Shown: in pieces, positions 45,591 through 56,600 of the stretch
How the letters are laid out: each line of letters opens with the position of its first letter
How positions within the stretch are numbered: position 1 is the first letter of the stretch
Assembly: GCF_000633395.1 (NCBI RefSeq)
Contig: NZ_AYMU01000004.1
Coordinates: forward strand, 62,001 to 126,000
Direction: 5' to 3'
Source: Pseudomonas sp. PH1b
GTDB lineage: Bacteria; Pseudomonadota; Gammaproteobacteria; Pseudomonadales; Pseudomonadaceae
DNA length: 64,000 nucleotides
Program-made: the position numbers and the translations under genes
The notes under the pieces: generated by a model
Seen by the model: only the letters and a program-made list of their open reading frames with translations
What the model was told of the DNA's origin: nothing
Databases searched by the model: none

Positions 45591-45769
45591 GGTTCGACAA
45601 CCCGCACGGACGGCTTTGTCCAAGCCAATCTCAGGGTGGCGCCCGGCTCCCGCTGGCGACACTTTGTTATCGGGTTGCGACTTGTTCTACCTGGCCCGGG
45701 GGGCACAAAAGGGCCAGGTTCCTCCGACTTTCGACTGCTTGTGTGCGCTGTGTCGGCTGTGTATCTTGA

Positions 45770-46516
<747 letters not shown>

Positions 46517-46540
46517 GTCACCTGATCGGATTGATCGTTG

Positions 46541-46569
46541 AACGGCCCGCTTGCGGGCCGTTGCTGTTT
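46541..46569 (+). terminator. Terminator of adk
   Basis: AACGGCCCGC and GCGGGCCGTT form a perfect 10-bp stem with a 2-nt loop, followed by the partly T-rich TGCTGTTT. Confidence 0.75.
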
Positions 46570-46574
46570 ATAAT
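46569..46574 (+). promoter_or_regulatory. Candidate -10 box for tsaB
   Basis: A consensus TATAAT lies 32 bp before the tsaB ATG, immediately after the adk hairpin. The spacing to any TTGAxx upstream is poor. Confidence 0.4.
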
Positions 46575-46606
46575 GCGTCCCTTTTTCAATGCCTATGGAA
46601 CCCCCG

Positions 46607-47281
46607 ATGAGCACCTTGCTGGCCCTGGACACCGCGACTGAAGCTTGCTCCGTTGCTTTGCTGCATGACGGCAAGGTCACGAGCCATTACGAGGTGATCC
46701 CGCGTCTGCATGCGCAGAAGTTGCTGCCTATGATCAAGGAGCTGTTGGCCAGTGCCGGCACCACCTTGCAGGCGGTGGATGCGATCGCCTTTGGTCGCGG
46801 GCCGGGAGCCTTTACCGGTGTGCGAATTGCCGTTGGCGTGGTGCAGGGGCTGGCCTTCGCTCTGGACCGCCCGGTGTTGCCGGTGTCCAACCTGGCGGTG
46901 CTGGCCCAGCGCGCCCTGCGTGAGCACGGTGCGACCCAGGTAGCGGCGGCCATCGATGCGCGGATGGATGAGGTCTACTGGGGCTGCTACCAGGAGACCG
47001 CTGGCGAGATGCGCCTGGTCGGTGTCGAGGCTGTTCAGGCGCCGGAAGCTGCGGCCTTGCCCGTGGATGCGCACGGTGAGTGGTTTGGGGCAGGCACTGG
47101 CTGGGGCTATGGCGAGCGCATTGCGGTCAACCTCAGTGGCCAGGATGCCAGCATGCTGCCCCACGCCGAAGACCTGCTGACCCTGGCCCGGTTTGCCTGG
47201 GCACGGGGTGAGGCGATCGCCGCCGATGATGCGCAGCCGGTCTACCTGCGAGACAAGGTCGCCACGCCCAAGGCCCGTTGA
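46607..47281 (+). CDS. tsaB: tRNA N6-threonylcarbamoyladenosine biosynthesis protein TsaB
   Basis: TsaB (YeaZ) is the partner of TsaD and TsaE in making t6A at position 37 of ANN-decoding tRNAs. The 224-residue ASKHA-fold protein starts LLALDTATEACSVALLHDG and has AFGRGPGAFTGVRIAVGVVQGLA, both typical. It has no intact active site of its own in the family and acts as a scaffold. It lies downstream of adk, as in P. aeruginosa. Confidence 0.94.
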   Translation: MSTLLALDTATEACSVALLHDGKVTSHYEVIPRLHAQKLLPMIKELLASAGTTLQAVDAIAFGRGPGAFTGVRIAVGVVQGLAFALDRPVLPVSNLAVLAQRALREHGATQVAAAIDARMDEVYWGCYQETAGEMRLVGVEAVQAPEAAALPVDAHGEWFGAGTGWGYGERIAVNLSGQDASMLPHAEDLLTLARFAWARGEAIAADDAQPVYLRDKVATPKAR

Positions 47282-47476
47282 GGCCCTTTCTCTTTTCATC
47301 GATGGCCCGCGGTTGTTCAGACATCTCCTGCTACAACCGCCAATCGTCTGGTTTTCAGCGTTGATCCTGCCCGGTTTTAAACCTTTTGGCTGTTCTGTGT
47401 TCTAGTTATCACTTGGGTATTTGCTAAGTCGTAGCAGTGCCGCTAAATTGCCATCATCGACCCCGGGCTTTTCAGT

Positions 47477-47779
47477 ATGCGCATAGACGGCATCTCCTCT
47501 CAGTCCTACCCCATCAAGCGCAAGCCGCGCAAAGGCTTGGTGCTGGTGGACGACTCCCAGGACGATGCCGACGCCATTGAAGCCCAGCCCGAGTCTGCGA
47601 TCCAGAATCGCTCCCAGGCTGCGGCTCCCCGTACCGCCAATCTCCCCGCCCGCCCGCAGGACATGATCTTTCAGCGGGCGATGAAAAAGAGCGTGGCCAA
47701 TGCCTTGGCCAGCTACCTGACCACCGCCGGTTTTGTCGATTGGGATATGGAGGTGGTGGGTCTCGACCTGCACATCTGA
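47477..47779 (+). CDS. Hypothetical protein, coupled to the DUF72 gene
   Basis: This 100-residue protein has a basic start (SYPIKRKPRKGLVLVDD), a disordered Gln/Ala/Pro-rich middle and a helical C-terminus (RAMKKSVANALASYLTTAGF). I do not recognise it. Its TGA overlaps the ATG of the next gene by one base, which supports that it is translated. Confidence 0.6.
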   Translation: MRIDGISSQSYPIKRKPRKGLVLVDDSQDDADAIEAQPESAIQNRSQAAAPRTANLPARPQDMIFQRAMKKSVANALASYLTTAGFVDWDMEVVGLDLHI

Positions 47780-48636
47780 TGCTGCCTTATTTCCTCGGTT
47801 GTCCTTCCTGGAGCGAAAACGCCTGGCGTGAGTACCTGTACCCGGAAAGTGCACGACCGAACGATTTTCTCGGCCTGTATTCGCAGGTCTTCAACGCCGT
47901 CGAAGGCAACACCACCTTCTACGCCCGACCTGCGCCGAGCACCGTGCAGCGCTGGGCACAGATCATGCCCGAAGGCTTTCGCTTCACTGCCAAGTTTCCC
48001 GGTGACATCAGTCACGGCGGCGACCTGCGCGAGCAACTGAGCGCTGCCGAAACCTTCATCCAGTTGCTCAGCCCCTTGGGGGCGCGGGTGTCGCCCTTGT
48101 GGCTGCAATTGCCGGCCAGTTTCGCCCCGCAGCGCCTGGCGGAGCTGGCAGGGTTCATCGACGGCCTGGAGCGGCCGCTGGCGGTGGAAGTGCGGCATCC
48201 GGAGTTCTTCGCCAAGGGCGATGCCGAACGCAGGCTCAACCGACTGTTGCGCGAGCGGGGCGTAGAGCGCATTTGCCTGGATCCGCGGGCGCTGTTCAGC
48301 TGCACCTCGACGGATCCCGCGGTGCTCCATGCACAGTCGAAGAAGCCCAAAGTGCCACCGCGTCCGGCGGCCTTTACCCAGTTTCCCCAGGTGCGATTCA
48401 TCGGTCATCCGCAGCTGGAGGCCAATGATCCGTTTCTGTTGCCGTGGATCGACAAGGTCGCCGGCTGGATCGAAGAGGGGCGCACGCCCTACATGTTCCT
48501 GCACACCTCGGACAACCGCCTGGCCGCCGAACTGGCCCGGCGTTTTCATGCCCGGCTGATGCAACGTTTGCCTGGCTTGCCCGGATTGCCTGAGTTATAC
48601 AGAGAACCCGTCGCGGAGCAGCTCGGTTTGCTCTGA
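47779..48636 (+). CDS. DUF72 (YecE-like) protein
   Basis: This 285-residue protein has the DUF72 pattern: YFLGCPSWSENAWREYLYP at the start, NAVEGNTTFYARP, PEGFRFTAKFPGDISH, and VEVRHPEFFA. The fold is a TIM barrel. The function of the family is not established. It is translationally coupled to the small upstream protein and lies 33 bp before the PEP mutase-type gene. Confidence 0.85.
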   Translation: MLPYFLGCPSWSENAWREYLYPESARPNDFLGLYSQVFNAVEGNTTFYARPAPSTVQRWAQIMPEGFRFTAKFPGDISHGGDLREQLSAAETFIQLLSPLGARVSPLWLQLPASFAPQRLAELAGFIDGLERPLAVEVRHPEFFAKGDAERRLNRLLRERGVERICLDPRALFSCTSTDPAVLHAQSKKPKVPPRPAAFTQFPQVRFIGHPQLEANDPFLLPWIDKVAGWIEEGRTPYMFLHTSDNRLAAELARRFHARLMQRLPGLPGLPELYREPVAEQLGLL

Positions 48637-48669
48637 GACGGTCTCATGGTCTTTTTCAGGAGCGAGCAA

Positions 48670-49500
48670 ATGGACGCGCAAAGCCTGCGAGCGAATGCCT
48701 TCAAGGCCCTGCATGAACGGGCCGGTGCCTTTGTCATTGCCAATCCCTGGGATGCCGGTTCCGCCCGCATGCTGGCCAGTCTCGGCTTCGAAGCCCTGGC
48801 CACCACCAGCGCCGGATACGCGTTCTCCCTGGGGCGTCCGGATGCCGAGGGCGCGGTCAGCCTGGAGGACACCCTGAACAACGTGCGGGCAATAGTCGGG
48901 GCCAGTAGCCTGCCGGTGGCGGTGGACCTGGAGAACGGCTTTGCCGACAGCCCTGCAGGCTGTGCCCAGGCACTGCTGTTGGCGGCTGCCAGCGGCGTGG
49001 TCGGCGGTTCGATCGAGGATGCCAGCGGCCGTGCCGACGACCCCATCTATGATTTCAAACTGGCGGTGGAACGTATCGAGGCCTGTGTCGCTGCCGCACG
49101 TAGCTTGCCCTTTGCCTTCACCCTGACCGCCCGGGCGGAGAACCTGCTGCACGGTCGTGAGGACCTGGCGGACACCATTCGGCGCCTGCAGGCCTTTGCT
49201 GAAGCTGGCGCCGATGTGCTCTATGCACCGGGGCTGCGCAGCGCCGAGGAGATTCTCCAGGTCGTTCAGGCCGTGGCGCCCAAGCCGGTGAACGTGCTGA
49301 TGTCCGGCGGTCTCAACCTGAGCGTGGCGCAATTGGCGAAGCTGGGGGTCAAGCGCATCAGTGTCGGCTCGGCCCTGGCCCGGGCAGCGTACGGTGCGTT
49401 CTATCGGGCCGCGGAGGATATCCGCGAGCATGGCCGCTTTGATTTTGCCGATCGTGCGATGCCGTTCGGGCAGATCAATCAATTGTTCAAGCAGCCATAA
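48670..49500 (+). CDS. Isocitrate lyase/PEP mutase superfamily enzyme
   Basis: This 276-residue TIM-barrel enzyme has NPWDAGSARMLASLGFEALATTSAG, the metal-binding region VDLENGF, and GSIEDAS. It lacks the isocitrate lyase KKCGH motif, so it is more like oxaloacetate decarboxylase or 2-methylisocitrate lyase-like members. Formation or cleavage of C-C or P-C bonds in an oxaloacetate-like acid is likely, but the substrate is not known. AGGAG lies 8 nt before the ATG. Confidence 0.82.
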   Translation: MDAQSLRANAFKALHERAGAFVIANPWDAGSARMLASLGFEALATTSAGYAFSLGRPDAEGAVSLEDTLNNVRAIVGASSLPVAVDLENGFADSPAGCAQALLLAAASGVVGGSIEDASGRADDPIYDFKLAVERIEACVAAARSLPFAFTLTARAENLLHGREDLADTIRRLQAFAEAGADVLYAPGLRSAEEILQVVQAVAPKPVNVLMSGGLNLSVAQLAKLGVKRISVGSALARAAYGAFYRAAEDIREHGRFDFADRAMPFGQINQLFKQP

Positions 49501-49512
49501 AAGGGAGTGTTT

Positions 49513-50211
49513 GTGCGCGGGTTGAAAGTTCTCGGTGCCTTGCTGTTGCTAGGGGCCCTGTTGTTGCTCGGCATTCGCCTGGGCTGGCTGCCAGTGGCGG
49601 ATGCCTGGAATCCCTGGGCGCCGCTGGACGTTCGGGCCAAGCCCAATCTGCTGACTCGATTCAAGCTGTCACGGCTGCGGGATGATCCGGCATTGTGCGA
49701 TGAGGTGCTCGCGCGCTCCGGCCTGCGTACCAGCCGTCAGCCTGACAGCCGGGGCGATGTGGCCTGTCCCTTGAGCAATACCTTGCGGGTGCAGGGCGCT
49801 GAGGTGGCCTTGAGCAGCAGCTTTCTTGCCAGTTGCCCGCTGGCGGTGGCCTTTGCCCTGTTCGAGCGCCATGGCCTGCAACCGGCCGCGCAGACGGTGT
49901 ATGGCCAGCGAGTGGCGCGGGTCGATCATCTGGGCAGCTTCGCCTGCCGCAACATGTACAGCCGTGAGAACGGCGCTCGCAGCCAGCATGCCACGGCCAA
50001 TGCCCTGGACATCGCCGGCTTTCGCCTGGCGGACGGACGCAGCATCAGCGTGCTCAGGGATTGGCCGAAGGACAGCAATGAGGGACGTTTTCTAAGGCTG
50101 GCCCGGGATGGCGCCTGCGAGGCGTTCAACGTGGTCCTGGGGCCGGATTACAACGCTGCCCATCGCAACCACTTTCATCTGGATGTCGGGCCCTGGTGGG
50201 TGTGTCGCTGA
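49513..50211 (+). CDS. Extensin-like (DUF extensin_2) protein, membrane anchored
   Basis: This 232-residue protein starts with a signal anchor (LKVLGALLLLGALLLLGIRLGW). It continues with an extensin-like C-terminal domain typical of proteobacteria: SQHATANALDIAGFRLADG and HRNHFHLDVG, with paired Cys. The His/Asp pattern resembles LAS/D,D-peptidase-type zinc sites, so a cell-wall role is possible. Start GTG 49513 fits GGGAG 5 nt upstream, rather than GTG 49507. Confidence 0.75.
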   Translation: MRGLKVLGALLLLGALLLLGIRLGWLPVADAWNPWAPLDVRAKPNLLTRFKLSRLRDDPALCDEVLARSGLRTSRQPDSRGDVACPLSNTLRVQGAEVALSSSFLASCPLAVAFALFERHGLQPAAQTVYGQRVARVDHLGSFACRNMYSRENGARSQHATANALDIAGFRLADGRSISVLRDWPKDSNEGRFLRLARDGACEAFNVVLGPDYNAAHRNHFHLDVGPWWVCR

Positions 50212-50220
50212 AAGCGGGGC

Positions 50221-50838
50221 TCAGGCGGCGATGCGCAGGTTCTGCAGGATCAGTGGGCGCGCCCAGCCGATGTCGAAGTCCATCTGCTTCTGCTGCTCGA
50301 TGAGCTCTTGCGGTGGGAACGGCTTGGCCGGCTTGTCCAGCAGATCGAGTTCGAACTCGGCGATCGGCAGGTGCAATGGACGTGGTTCCGGCGCCGGGCC
50401 GGGAGCGGGCACTGGCTGGCCGGCGTTGAGCACGATCGGCCGGACCCAGCCGCTCTCGAAATCCTGCTGGCGTTGCTGGGCAATGATCTCTTCGGGCGGG
50501 TAGGGCGGAGCGGGTTTGTCCAGCAGTTCAGTCTCGAATTCGGCGATCGGCAGGAACAGGGGCTCGGGTGGGCGGACCTCGGTGTCTTGCACATCGCAGT
50601 GGCGCTGGTTGACGATCTGGGTCAACAGCTCAGTGCCGCCGACCGGTTCCACGGGGCCGTCGATGGCCACCGCAGGCATGGCTTCAACGCTGGCACCTTC
50701 TCCCCGTTGCTCGGCCAGGGCCTGGGCAAAGAAGTCCTGCCACAGATGGCTGACGCCGCTCAGTGCCTGGGAGTTGCGCAGGCCATAGTCGCCATGGGGC
50801 GAGATATAACCTATCGATGTGCGTTGAATGTCTGACAT
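50221..50838 (-). CDS. Hypothetical protein with a 46-residue internal duplication
   Basis: This 205-residue soluble protein contains two tandem near-copies of about 46 residues. The first begins LPIAEFETELLDKP and ends GWVRPIVL. The second begins LPIAEFELDLLDKP and ends GWARPLIL. A Pro-rich linker separates them. I do not recognise a family. Each copy has the pattern PPEE/QELI-Q-Q, which could be a helical capture motif. It converges on the extensin-like gene with only a 9-bp gap. Confidence 0.6.
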   Translation of the reverse strand: MSDIQRTSIGYISPHGDYGLRNSQALSGVSHLWQDFFAQALAEQRGEGASVEAMPAVAIDGPVEPVGGTELLTQIVNQRHCDVQDTEVRPPEPLFLPIAEFETELLDKPAPPYPPEEIIAQQRQQDFESGWVRPIVLNAGQPVPAPGPAPEPRPLHLPIAEFELDLLDKPAKPFPPQELIEQQKQMDFDIGWARPLILQNLRIAA

Positions 50839-50931
50839 TGCTCTCGGTCGACGCTGAGCTCTGGCAAAATGGCCGATAGTTCAGTTATCGGCCGTTTTTG
50901 CCGATCATTAATTTTTTGAGTGTGTTTTCAG

Positions 50932-51714
50932 ATGAGTGAGCAACCTGCGGCCTGCCGCATCAACGTCGAGGCCCTGGACAGCGGGTTCGAGACCCAGGCC
51001 CGGCAGTGGGCCGAGCGCCTCGGACTGCCCTTGCAGATCGACGCCGCCGAGTTCGCCCTGCAGGTCGGGGAGCAGGGGCTGCAATTGCAGCAGTTGGGGC
51101 CGGACGCGCCGGGACCGGTCCGCGTGGACTTCGTCGAGGGCGGTGCGGCCCATCGACGTCTGTACGGCGGCGGCAGCGGGCAGATGATCGCCAAGGCGGT
51201 GGGCGTGGCCCAGGGGGTGCGGCCTAGGGTGCTGGACGCCACCGCGGGCCTGGGCAAGGACGGCTTCGTGCTGGCGACCCTGGGGTGTGAAATGAGCCTG
51301 ATCGAGCGCCAGCCATTGATTGGCGTATTGCTTGAAGATGGCTTGGCCCGCGGTGCGCTGGATGCCGAAGTGGCGCCCATTGTTGCACGCATGCATCTGC
51401 TCAAGGGCAACTCCATCGAGTTGATGCGCAACTGGCAAGGCGAGCCGCCCCAGGTGATCTACTTGGACCCGATGTTCCCCCATCGGGAGAAAAGTGCCCT
51501 GGTGAAAAAGGAAATGCGCCTGTTCCGGCCACTGGTGGGCGACGACAACGACGCTCCGGCCCTGCTGGCGGCGGCCTTGGCCCTGGCAACCCACCGGGTG
51601 GTGGTCAAGCGCCCGCGCAAGGCGCCCTGCATCGAGGGGCCCAAACCCAGTCATGGGCTGGAGGGCAAGTCCAGCCGCTACGACATCTATCCGAAGAAGG
51701 CATTGAAGGCCTGA
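50932..51714 (+). CDS. rsmJ: 16S rRNA (guanine1516-N2)-methyltransferase RsmJ
   Basis: RsmJ (YhiQ) methylates G1516 of 16S rRNA. The 260-residue protein has the SAM-binding motif [18 protein letters not shown] and the [20 protein letters not shown] segment with its DPMFP active-site motif. The C-terminal VVKRPRKAP is a family signature. Length is normal. It appears monocistronic; the 108 bp downstream, to the TetR stop, hold only a degenerate REP-like sequence. Confidence 0.94.
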   Translation: MSEQPAACRINVEALDSGFETQARQWAERLGLPLQIDAAEFALQVGEQGLQLQQLGPDAPGPVRVDFVEGGAAHRRLYGGGSGQMIAKAVGVAQGVRPRVLDATAGLGKDGFVLATLGCEMSLIERQPLIGVLLEDGLARGALDAEVAPIVARMHLLKGNSIELMRNWQGEPPQVIYLDPMFPHREKSALVKKEMRLFRPLVGDDNDAPALLAAALALATHRVVVKRPRKAPCIEGPKPSHGLEGKSSRYDIYPKKALKA

Positions 51715-51822
51715 TTGCCGTCAGTGCCGGCCAACCGGCGACGCCTGCGGCGAAGGTGCTAGCCCCTGTGGGGCGCCTCGGCCGGCAAGCGCCTGTCCAT
51801 TGGTTGTGCGCGGGGCGCGGTT

Positions 51823-52467
51823 TCAGGCCGGGTCCGGGCGGTAGGCGCGCATGAACAAGGCCACCACTTCCTGCACATGCTCTTCAGCGGCGGCGCCGGT
51901 CAAGGGCTCGCCGTAGCCATACAGCAGGCGGAAGTTCGCACCGCCCTTGAGCATGCAGAAGAAATGCTCGGCGGCGTTGCGCGGCTTGTCGATCTGCAAG
52001 GTGCCCAGCAGGTTGATCTTGCAGAGCAGCCGTTCCATGCCTTGCAGCACGCGTTCGGGCCCGGCCTCGATGAAAATCTGCGAGAGCTTGGGGTCCTGGC
52101 TGCCCAGCGCCATGATCAAGCGGTGCAAGTTGACCGACTCGTCACTGTTGATCAGCAGGTGAAAGCCTCGGGCGATATTCAAAAGCACGCTTTCCACCGG
52201 GGTGTCTGCCGACAACTCGTAGATCAGGGTGGGCAATTGTTCTTCGCACTTGGCCACCACGGCGGCACTGAACAGCGTCTCCTTGTCCGTGAAGTGACTG
52301 TACACCGTGAGCTTTGAAACACCGGCTTCGGCGGCGACCGCATCCATGCTGGTACTGGCGTAGCCATTGCTCAGAAACAGATTTTTCGCTGCTTCGAGAA
52401 TGGCCTGGCGCTTGGCCAGATCCTTGGGCCTGCCTGGCCCAATGCTTGCGGAATTATTGTCGGACAT
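51823..52467 (-). CDS. mexL: TetR family repressor of the efflux operon (MexL-like)
   Basis: This 214-residue regulator has a TetR helix-turn-helix (AILEAAKNLFLSNGYASTSMDAVAAEAGVSKLTVYSHF) and an AefR-like C-terminal domain. It diverges from an RND efflux operon, and the intervening 94 bp carry a dyad suited to two-sided repression. In P. aeruginosa, MexL represses mexJK from the same position; identity here is by analogy. Confidence 0.85.
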   Translation of the reverse strand: MSDNNSASIGPGRPKDLAKRQAILEAAKNLFLSNGYASTSMDAVAAEAGVSKLTVYSHFTDKETLFSAAVVAKCEEQLPTLIYELSADTPVESVLLNIARGFHLLINSDESVNLHRLIMALGSQDPKLSQIFIEAGPERVLQGMERLLCKINLLGTLQIDKPRNAAEHFFCMLKGGANFRLLYGYGEPLTGAAAEEHVQEVVALFMRAYRPDPA

Positions 52468-52487
52468 TTTTCGACTTTTATTACTGG

Positions 52488-52523
52488 ACTGGTGAGTTTG
52501 CTATTAATAACATACCCGCCAGT
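52488..52523. promoter_or_regulatory. Operator-like 36-bp dyad between mexL and mexJ
   Basis: The dyad is centred on TATTAATA (52502-52509). The symmetric ends ACTGG (52488) and CCAGT (52519) each lie 9 bp from the core, and several inner positions match. It sits between the two divergent starts and is the likely MexL-type binding site, probably overlapping both promoters. Confidence 0.65.
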
Positions 52524-52561
52524 ATAATTATTCCAAGCACCATTAGCGAAAGGTCGCCGCC

Positions 52562-53650
52562 ATGTTCCGCTATGCCTTGCCAGTCAGCCTGGCTTTTTTT
52601 CTGTCTGCTTGTGGGCATGAAGAGCCCGTCCAAATCGGCATCCGGCCGGCCATGGTGGTCCAGCCAGAGCCTTCGGCGCGGGCTTCGGAGAGCTACCCCG
52701 GCGAGGTGCGGGCCCGCTATGAGCCAGACCTGGCATTCCGTATCGGCGGCAAGGTCAGTCGACGGCTGGTAGAGGAGGGCCAACGGGTCAAGGCCAACCA
52801 GCCCCTGGCCGAACTCGATCCGCAGGATGTGCGCCTGCAACTCGAGGCTGCCCGGGCCCAGGTCACCGCAGCCACCGCCAATCTCAACCTGGTGCGTGCC
52901 GAACGAGATCGCTACAAGACCCTGCTGGATCGGCAGATGGTCAGCCGTTCCCAATACGACAATGCCGAAAACCTCTATCGCGCCGGCGAAGCGCGCCTGA
53001 AACAGATCAAGGCCGAGTTCGACGTGGCCAACAACCAGGCCGGCTATGCCGTGCTGCGTGCGCCACAGGATGGCGTAGTGGCCAAGCGTGCGGTGGAAGT
53101 CGGGCAAGTAGTGGCGGCTGGGCAGACAGTCTTCACCCTGGCCACCGACGGTGAGCGCGAGGTGCTGATCAGCGTCCCCGAACAGAATTTTGGCCGCTTC
53201 AAGATCGGCGAGCCGGTGTCGGTGGAACTCTGGAGCCAGCCGGGCCAGCGTTTCGATGGCCGTATCCGCGAGCTGTCGCCGGCTGCCGACTCGAAGTCCA
53301 GAACCTTTGCCGCGCGCATCGCTTTCAGTGCCGGCAAGGTTCCGGCCGAACTGGGGCAGAGCGCCCGGGTGTTCATCCAGAACGCTGATGCGGTCTCGCT
53401 ATCGGTGCCGCTCTCGGCGCTGTCCGCCGAGGGAGGTGCGACCTACGTCTGGCGGGTGGATGCCAACAGCACCCTGCACAAGACCCCGGTGCGGGTCGGT
53501 GCCTTCGGCGAGAAGAGCGTGCCGGTGCTGGAAGGCCTGGGTGCCAACGACTGGGTGGTGGCTGCCGGGGTGCATGTCTTGCACGAGGGCCTGCAGGTGC
53601 GCCCGGTGGATCGCTCCAACCGCGTGGTCAACCTGACGGCCAAGGAGTAA
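52562..53650 (+). CDS. mexJ: RND efflux periplasmic adaptor (MexJ-like)
   Basis: This 362-residue membrane fusion protein has a lipobox LSAC (Cys17), a lipoyl-type half (AFRIGGKVSRRLVEEGQRVKANQPLAELD), a coiled-coil hairpin (about 85-150), the second lipoyl half (VLRAPQDGVVAKRAVEVGQVVAAGQTV), and a beta-barrel plus membrane-proximal domain. It links the RND pump to an outer-membrane channel. It is 6 bp upstream of the pump gene, and no outer-membrane factor follows. Confidence 0.9.
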   Translation: MFRYALPVSLAFFLSACGHEEPVQIGIRPAMVVQPEPSARASESYPGEVRARYEPDLAFRIGGKVSRRLVEEGQRVKANQPLAELDPQDVRLQLEAARAQVTAATANLNLVRAERDRYKTLLDRQMVSRSQYDNAENLYRAGEARLKQIKAEFDVANNQAGYAVLRAPQDGVVAKRAVEVGQVVAAGQTVFTLATDGEREVLISVPEQNFGRFKIGEPVSVELWSQPGQRFDGRIRELSPAADSKSRTFAARIAFSAGKVPAELGQSARVFIQNADAVSLSVPLSALSAEGGATYVWRVDANSTLHKTPVRVGAFGEKSVPVLEGLGANDWVVAAGVHVLHEGLQVRPVDRSNRVVNLTAKE

Positions 53651-53656
53651 TCCCCA

Positions 53657-56600
53657 ATGGGTTTCAACCTTTCCGCCTGGGCGTTGCGCAATCGCCAGAT
53701 CGTCCTGTTCCTGATGTTGCTGTTGGCTATTGTCGGAGCACTTTCCTACACCAAGCTGGGACAAAGTGAAGACCCGCCGTTCACCTTCAAGGCCATGGTG
53801 ATCCGCACCAACTGGCCGGGGGCCACGGCCCAGGAAGTGTCGCGCCAGGTTACCGAGCGGATTGAGAAGAAGCTCATGGAAACCGGTGAGTACGACCGCA
53901 TCGTATCCTTCTCCCGGCCGGGTGAGTCCCAGGTGACCTTCATCGCCCGGGATTCCATGCACTCCAACGAGGTGCCCGAACTCTGGTACCAGGTGCGCAA
54001 GAAGATCAGCGACATCCGCCAGACCTTGCCGCCGGGAATCCAGGGGCCTTTCTTCAACGATGAATTCGGCACCACCTTCGGCAATATCTATGCGTTGACG
54101 GGGCAGGGCTTCGACTACGCGGTGCTCAAGGACTACGCCGACCGCATCCAGATCCAGCTGCAACGGGTTAAGGACGTGGGCAAGGTCGACCTGCTGGGCC
54201 TGCAGGACGAGAAGATCTGGATCGAGTTGTCCAACGTCAAGCTGGCGACCCTGGGCCTGCCCCTGGCAGCGGTGCAGCAAGCGCTTGAGGAACAGAACGC
54301 GGTGTCCACCGCGGGGTTCTTCGAGACGCCGAGCGAGCGGGTGCAACTGCGGGTGTCCGGCAATTTCCAGACCGTGGAGCAGATTCGCAACTTCCCGATC
54401 CGGGTGGCCGGACGCACCTTCCGCATCGGTGATGTGGCGGATGTGCACCGCGGCTTCAACGATCCGCCGGCACCGCGCATGCGTTTCATGGGGGAAAACG
54501 CCATCGGCCTGGCCGTGGCAATGAAGGATGGTGGCGATATCCTGGTGCTGGGCAAGGCCCTGGAAGGTGAGTTCGCACGGCTGCAGAACAGCCTGCCGGC
54601 GGGCATGGAGCTGCGCAAGGTGTCCGACCAGCCAGCGGCGGTGAAGACCGGGGTCGGCGAGTTCGTCCGGGTCCTGGCCGAGGCCCTGATCATCGTCCTG
54701 CTGGTGAGTTTCTTCTCCCTGGGGGTACGCACCGGGATGGTGGTGGCCCTGGCCATTCCCCTGGTGCTGGCGATGACCTTCGCCACCATGTACTACCTGG
54801 GCATCGGCCTGCACAAGATCTCCCTCGGGGCCCTGGTGCTGGCCCTGGGCTTGTTGGTGGACGACGCGATCATTGCGGTGGAGATGATGGCGATCAAGAT
54901 GGAGCAGGGCTTCGACCGGATCAAGGCCGCCAGCTTTGCCTGGACCAGCACCGCCTTCCCGATGCTCACCGGCACCCTGATCACCGCGGCGGGTTTCCTG
55001 CCGATCGCTACCGCCCAGTCCGGTACCGGCGAATACACCCGCTCGATTTTCCAGGTGGTGACCATTGCCCTGGTGGCTTCGTGGATCGCCGCGGTGGTGT
55101 TCGTGCCGTACCTGGGGGAAAAACTGCTGCCGGACCTGGCGAAGATCCACGCCGCCAAGCACGGCGCCGACTCCAATCCCCACGGTACGCCGTTCTACCA
55201 GCGGGTGCGCCGGATGGTGGGCTGGTGTGTGCAGCACCGCAAGACGGTGATCGTCCTGACCATCCTGCTTTTTGTCGGCTCGGTGGCGCTGTTCCGTTTC
55301 GTGCCCCAGCAGTTCTTCCCGGCCTCGGGCCGCCTGGAGCTGATGGTCGATCTGAAGCTGGCGGAAGGCGCTTCCCTGAGCAACACCGCCGATGAGGTCA
55401 AGCGCCTGGAGGCAATGCTCAAGGATCACCCGGGCATCGATAACTACGTGGCTTACGTGGGTACCGGTTCGCCGCGTTTCTACCTGCCCCTGGACCAGCA
55501 ATTACCGGCCACCAGCTTTGCCCAGTTCGTGGTGCTGGCCAAGACCATCGAGGATCGCGAGAGCCTGCGCAGCTGGCTGATCGGCACCCTCAACGAGCAG
55601 TTCCCGGCCCTGCGTTCGCGGGTCACGCGCCTGGAGAACGGCCCGCCCGTGGGTTACCCGGTGCAGTTCCGGGTCACCGGCGAGCACATCGAGGAAGTTC
55701 GTGCCCTGGCACGCAAGGTGGCGACCAAGGTGCGGGAGAACCCCCACGTGGTCAACGTTCACCTGGACTGGGAAGAGCCGAGCAAGGTGGTCTACCTCAA
55801 CGTCGACCAGGACCGGGCCCGCGCCCTTGGGGTCAGCACCGCCAACCTGTCGAAGTTCCTCCAGAGTTCGCTGATCGGCTCCACCGTCAGCCAGTACCGC
55901 GAAGACAACGAACTGATCGAGATCCTGCTGCGGGGCACCCGCGAGGAGCGCACCGAGCTGTCGTTGCTGCCAAGCCTGGCGGTGCCTACCGACAATGGTC
56001 AGAGCGTGTCGCTGTCCCAGGTCGCAACCCTGGAGTATGGCTTCGAGGAAGGGGTGATCTGGCACCGTAATCGCCTGCCTACGGTCACTGTGCGTGCCGA
56101 TATCTATGGCAAGGAACAGCCGGCGACCCTGGTGCAGCAGATCCTGCCGACCCTGGAGCCGGTGCGCGCCGAACTGCCGGACGGCTACCTGCTGGAAGTC
56201 GGCGGCACGGTGGAGGATTCGACCCGTGGCCAGAACTCGGTGAAGGCCGGCGTGCCGCTGTTCATCGTGGTGGTGCTGACCTTGCTGATGATCCAGCTGC
56301 GCAGCTTCTCGCGCACCGCCATGGTGTTTCTCACCGCGCCCCTGGGGTTGATCGGGGTCACCCTGTTTCTGCTGGTGTTCCGCCAGCCCTTCGGCTTTGT
56401 GGCGATGCTCGGCACCATCGCCCTGTCCGGGATGATCATGCGCAACTCGGTGATCCTGGTGGACCAGATCGAACAGGACATCAGGGCCGGGCTGAAGCCC
56501 TGGGACGCCATCATCGAAGCCACGGTGCGGCGTTTCCGGCCCATCGTGCTGACGGCCCTGGCGGCAGTGCTGGCGATGATTCCCTTGTCGCGCAGCGTGT

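Noticed and set aside
51720..51800. REP element between rsmJ and the MexL-like gene
   Set aside because: Only partial matches (GGCCGGCAAGCGCC) are seen, too degenerate to call.
53399..55501. A 700-codon minus-strand frame over the RND genes
   Set aside because: It is antisense to mexJ and mexK, which have strong family motifs; its His/Gly-rich composition is typical of a shadow.
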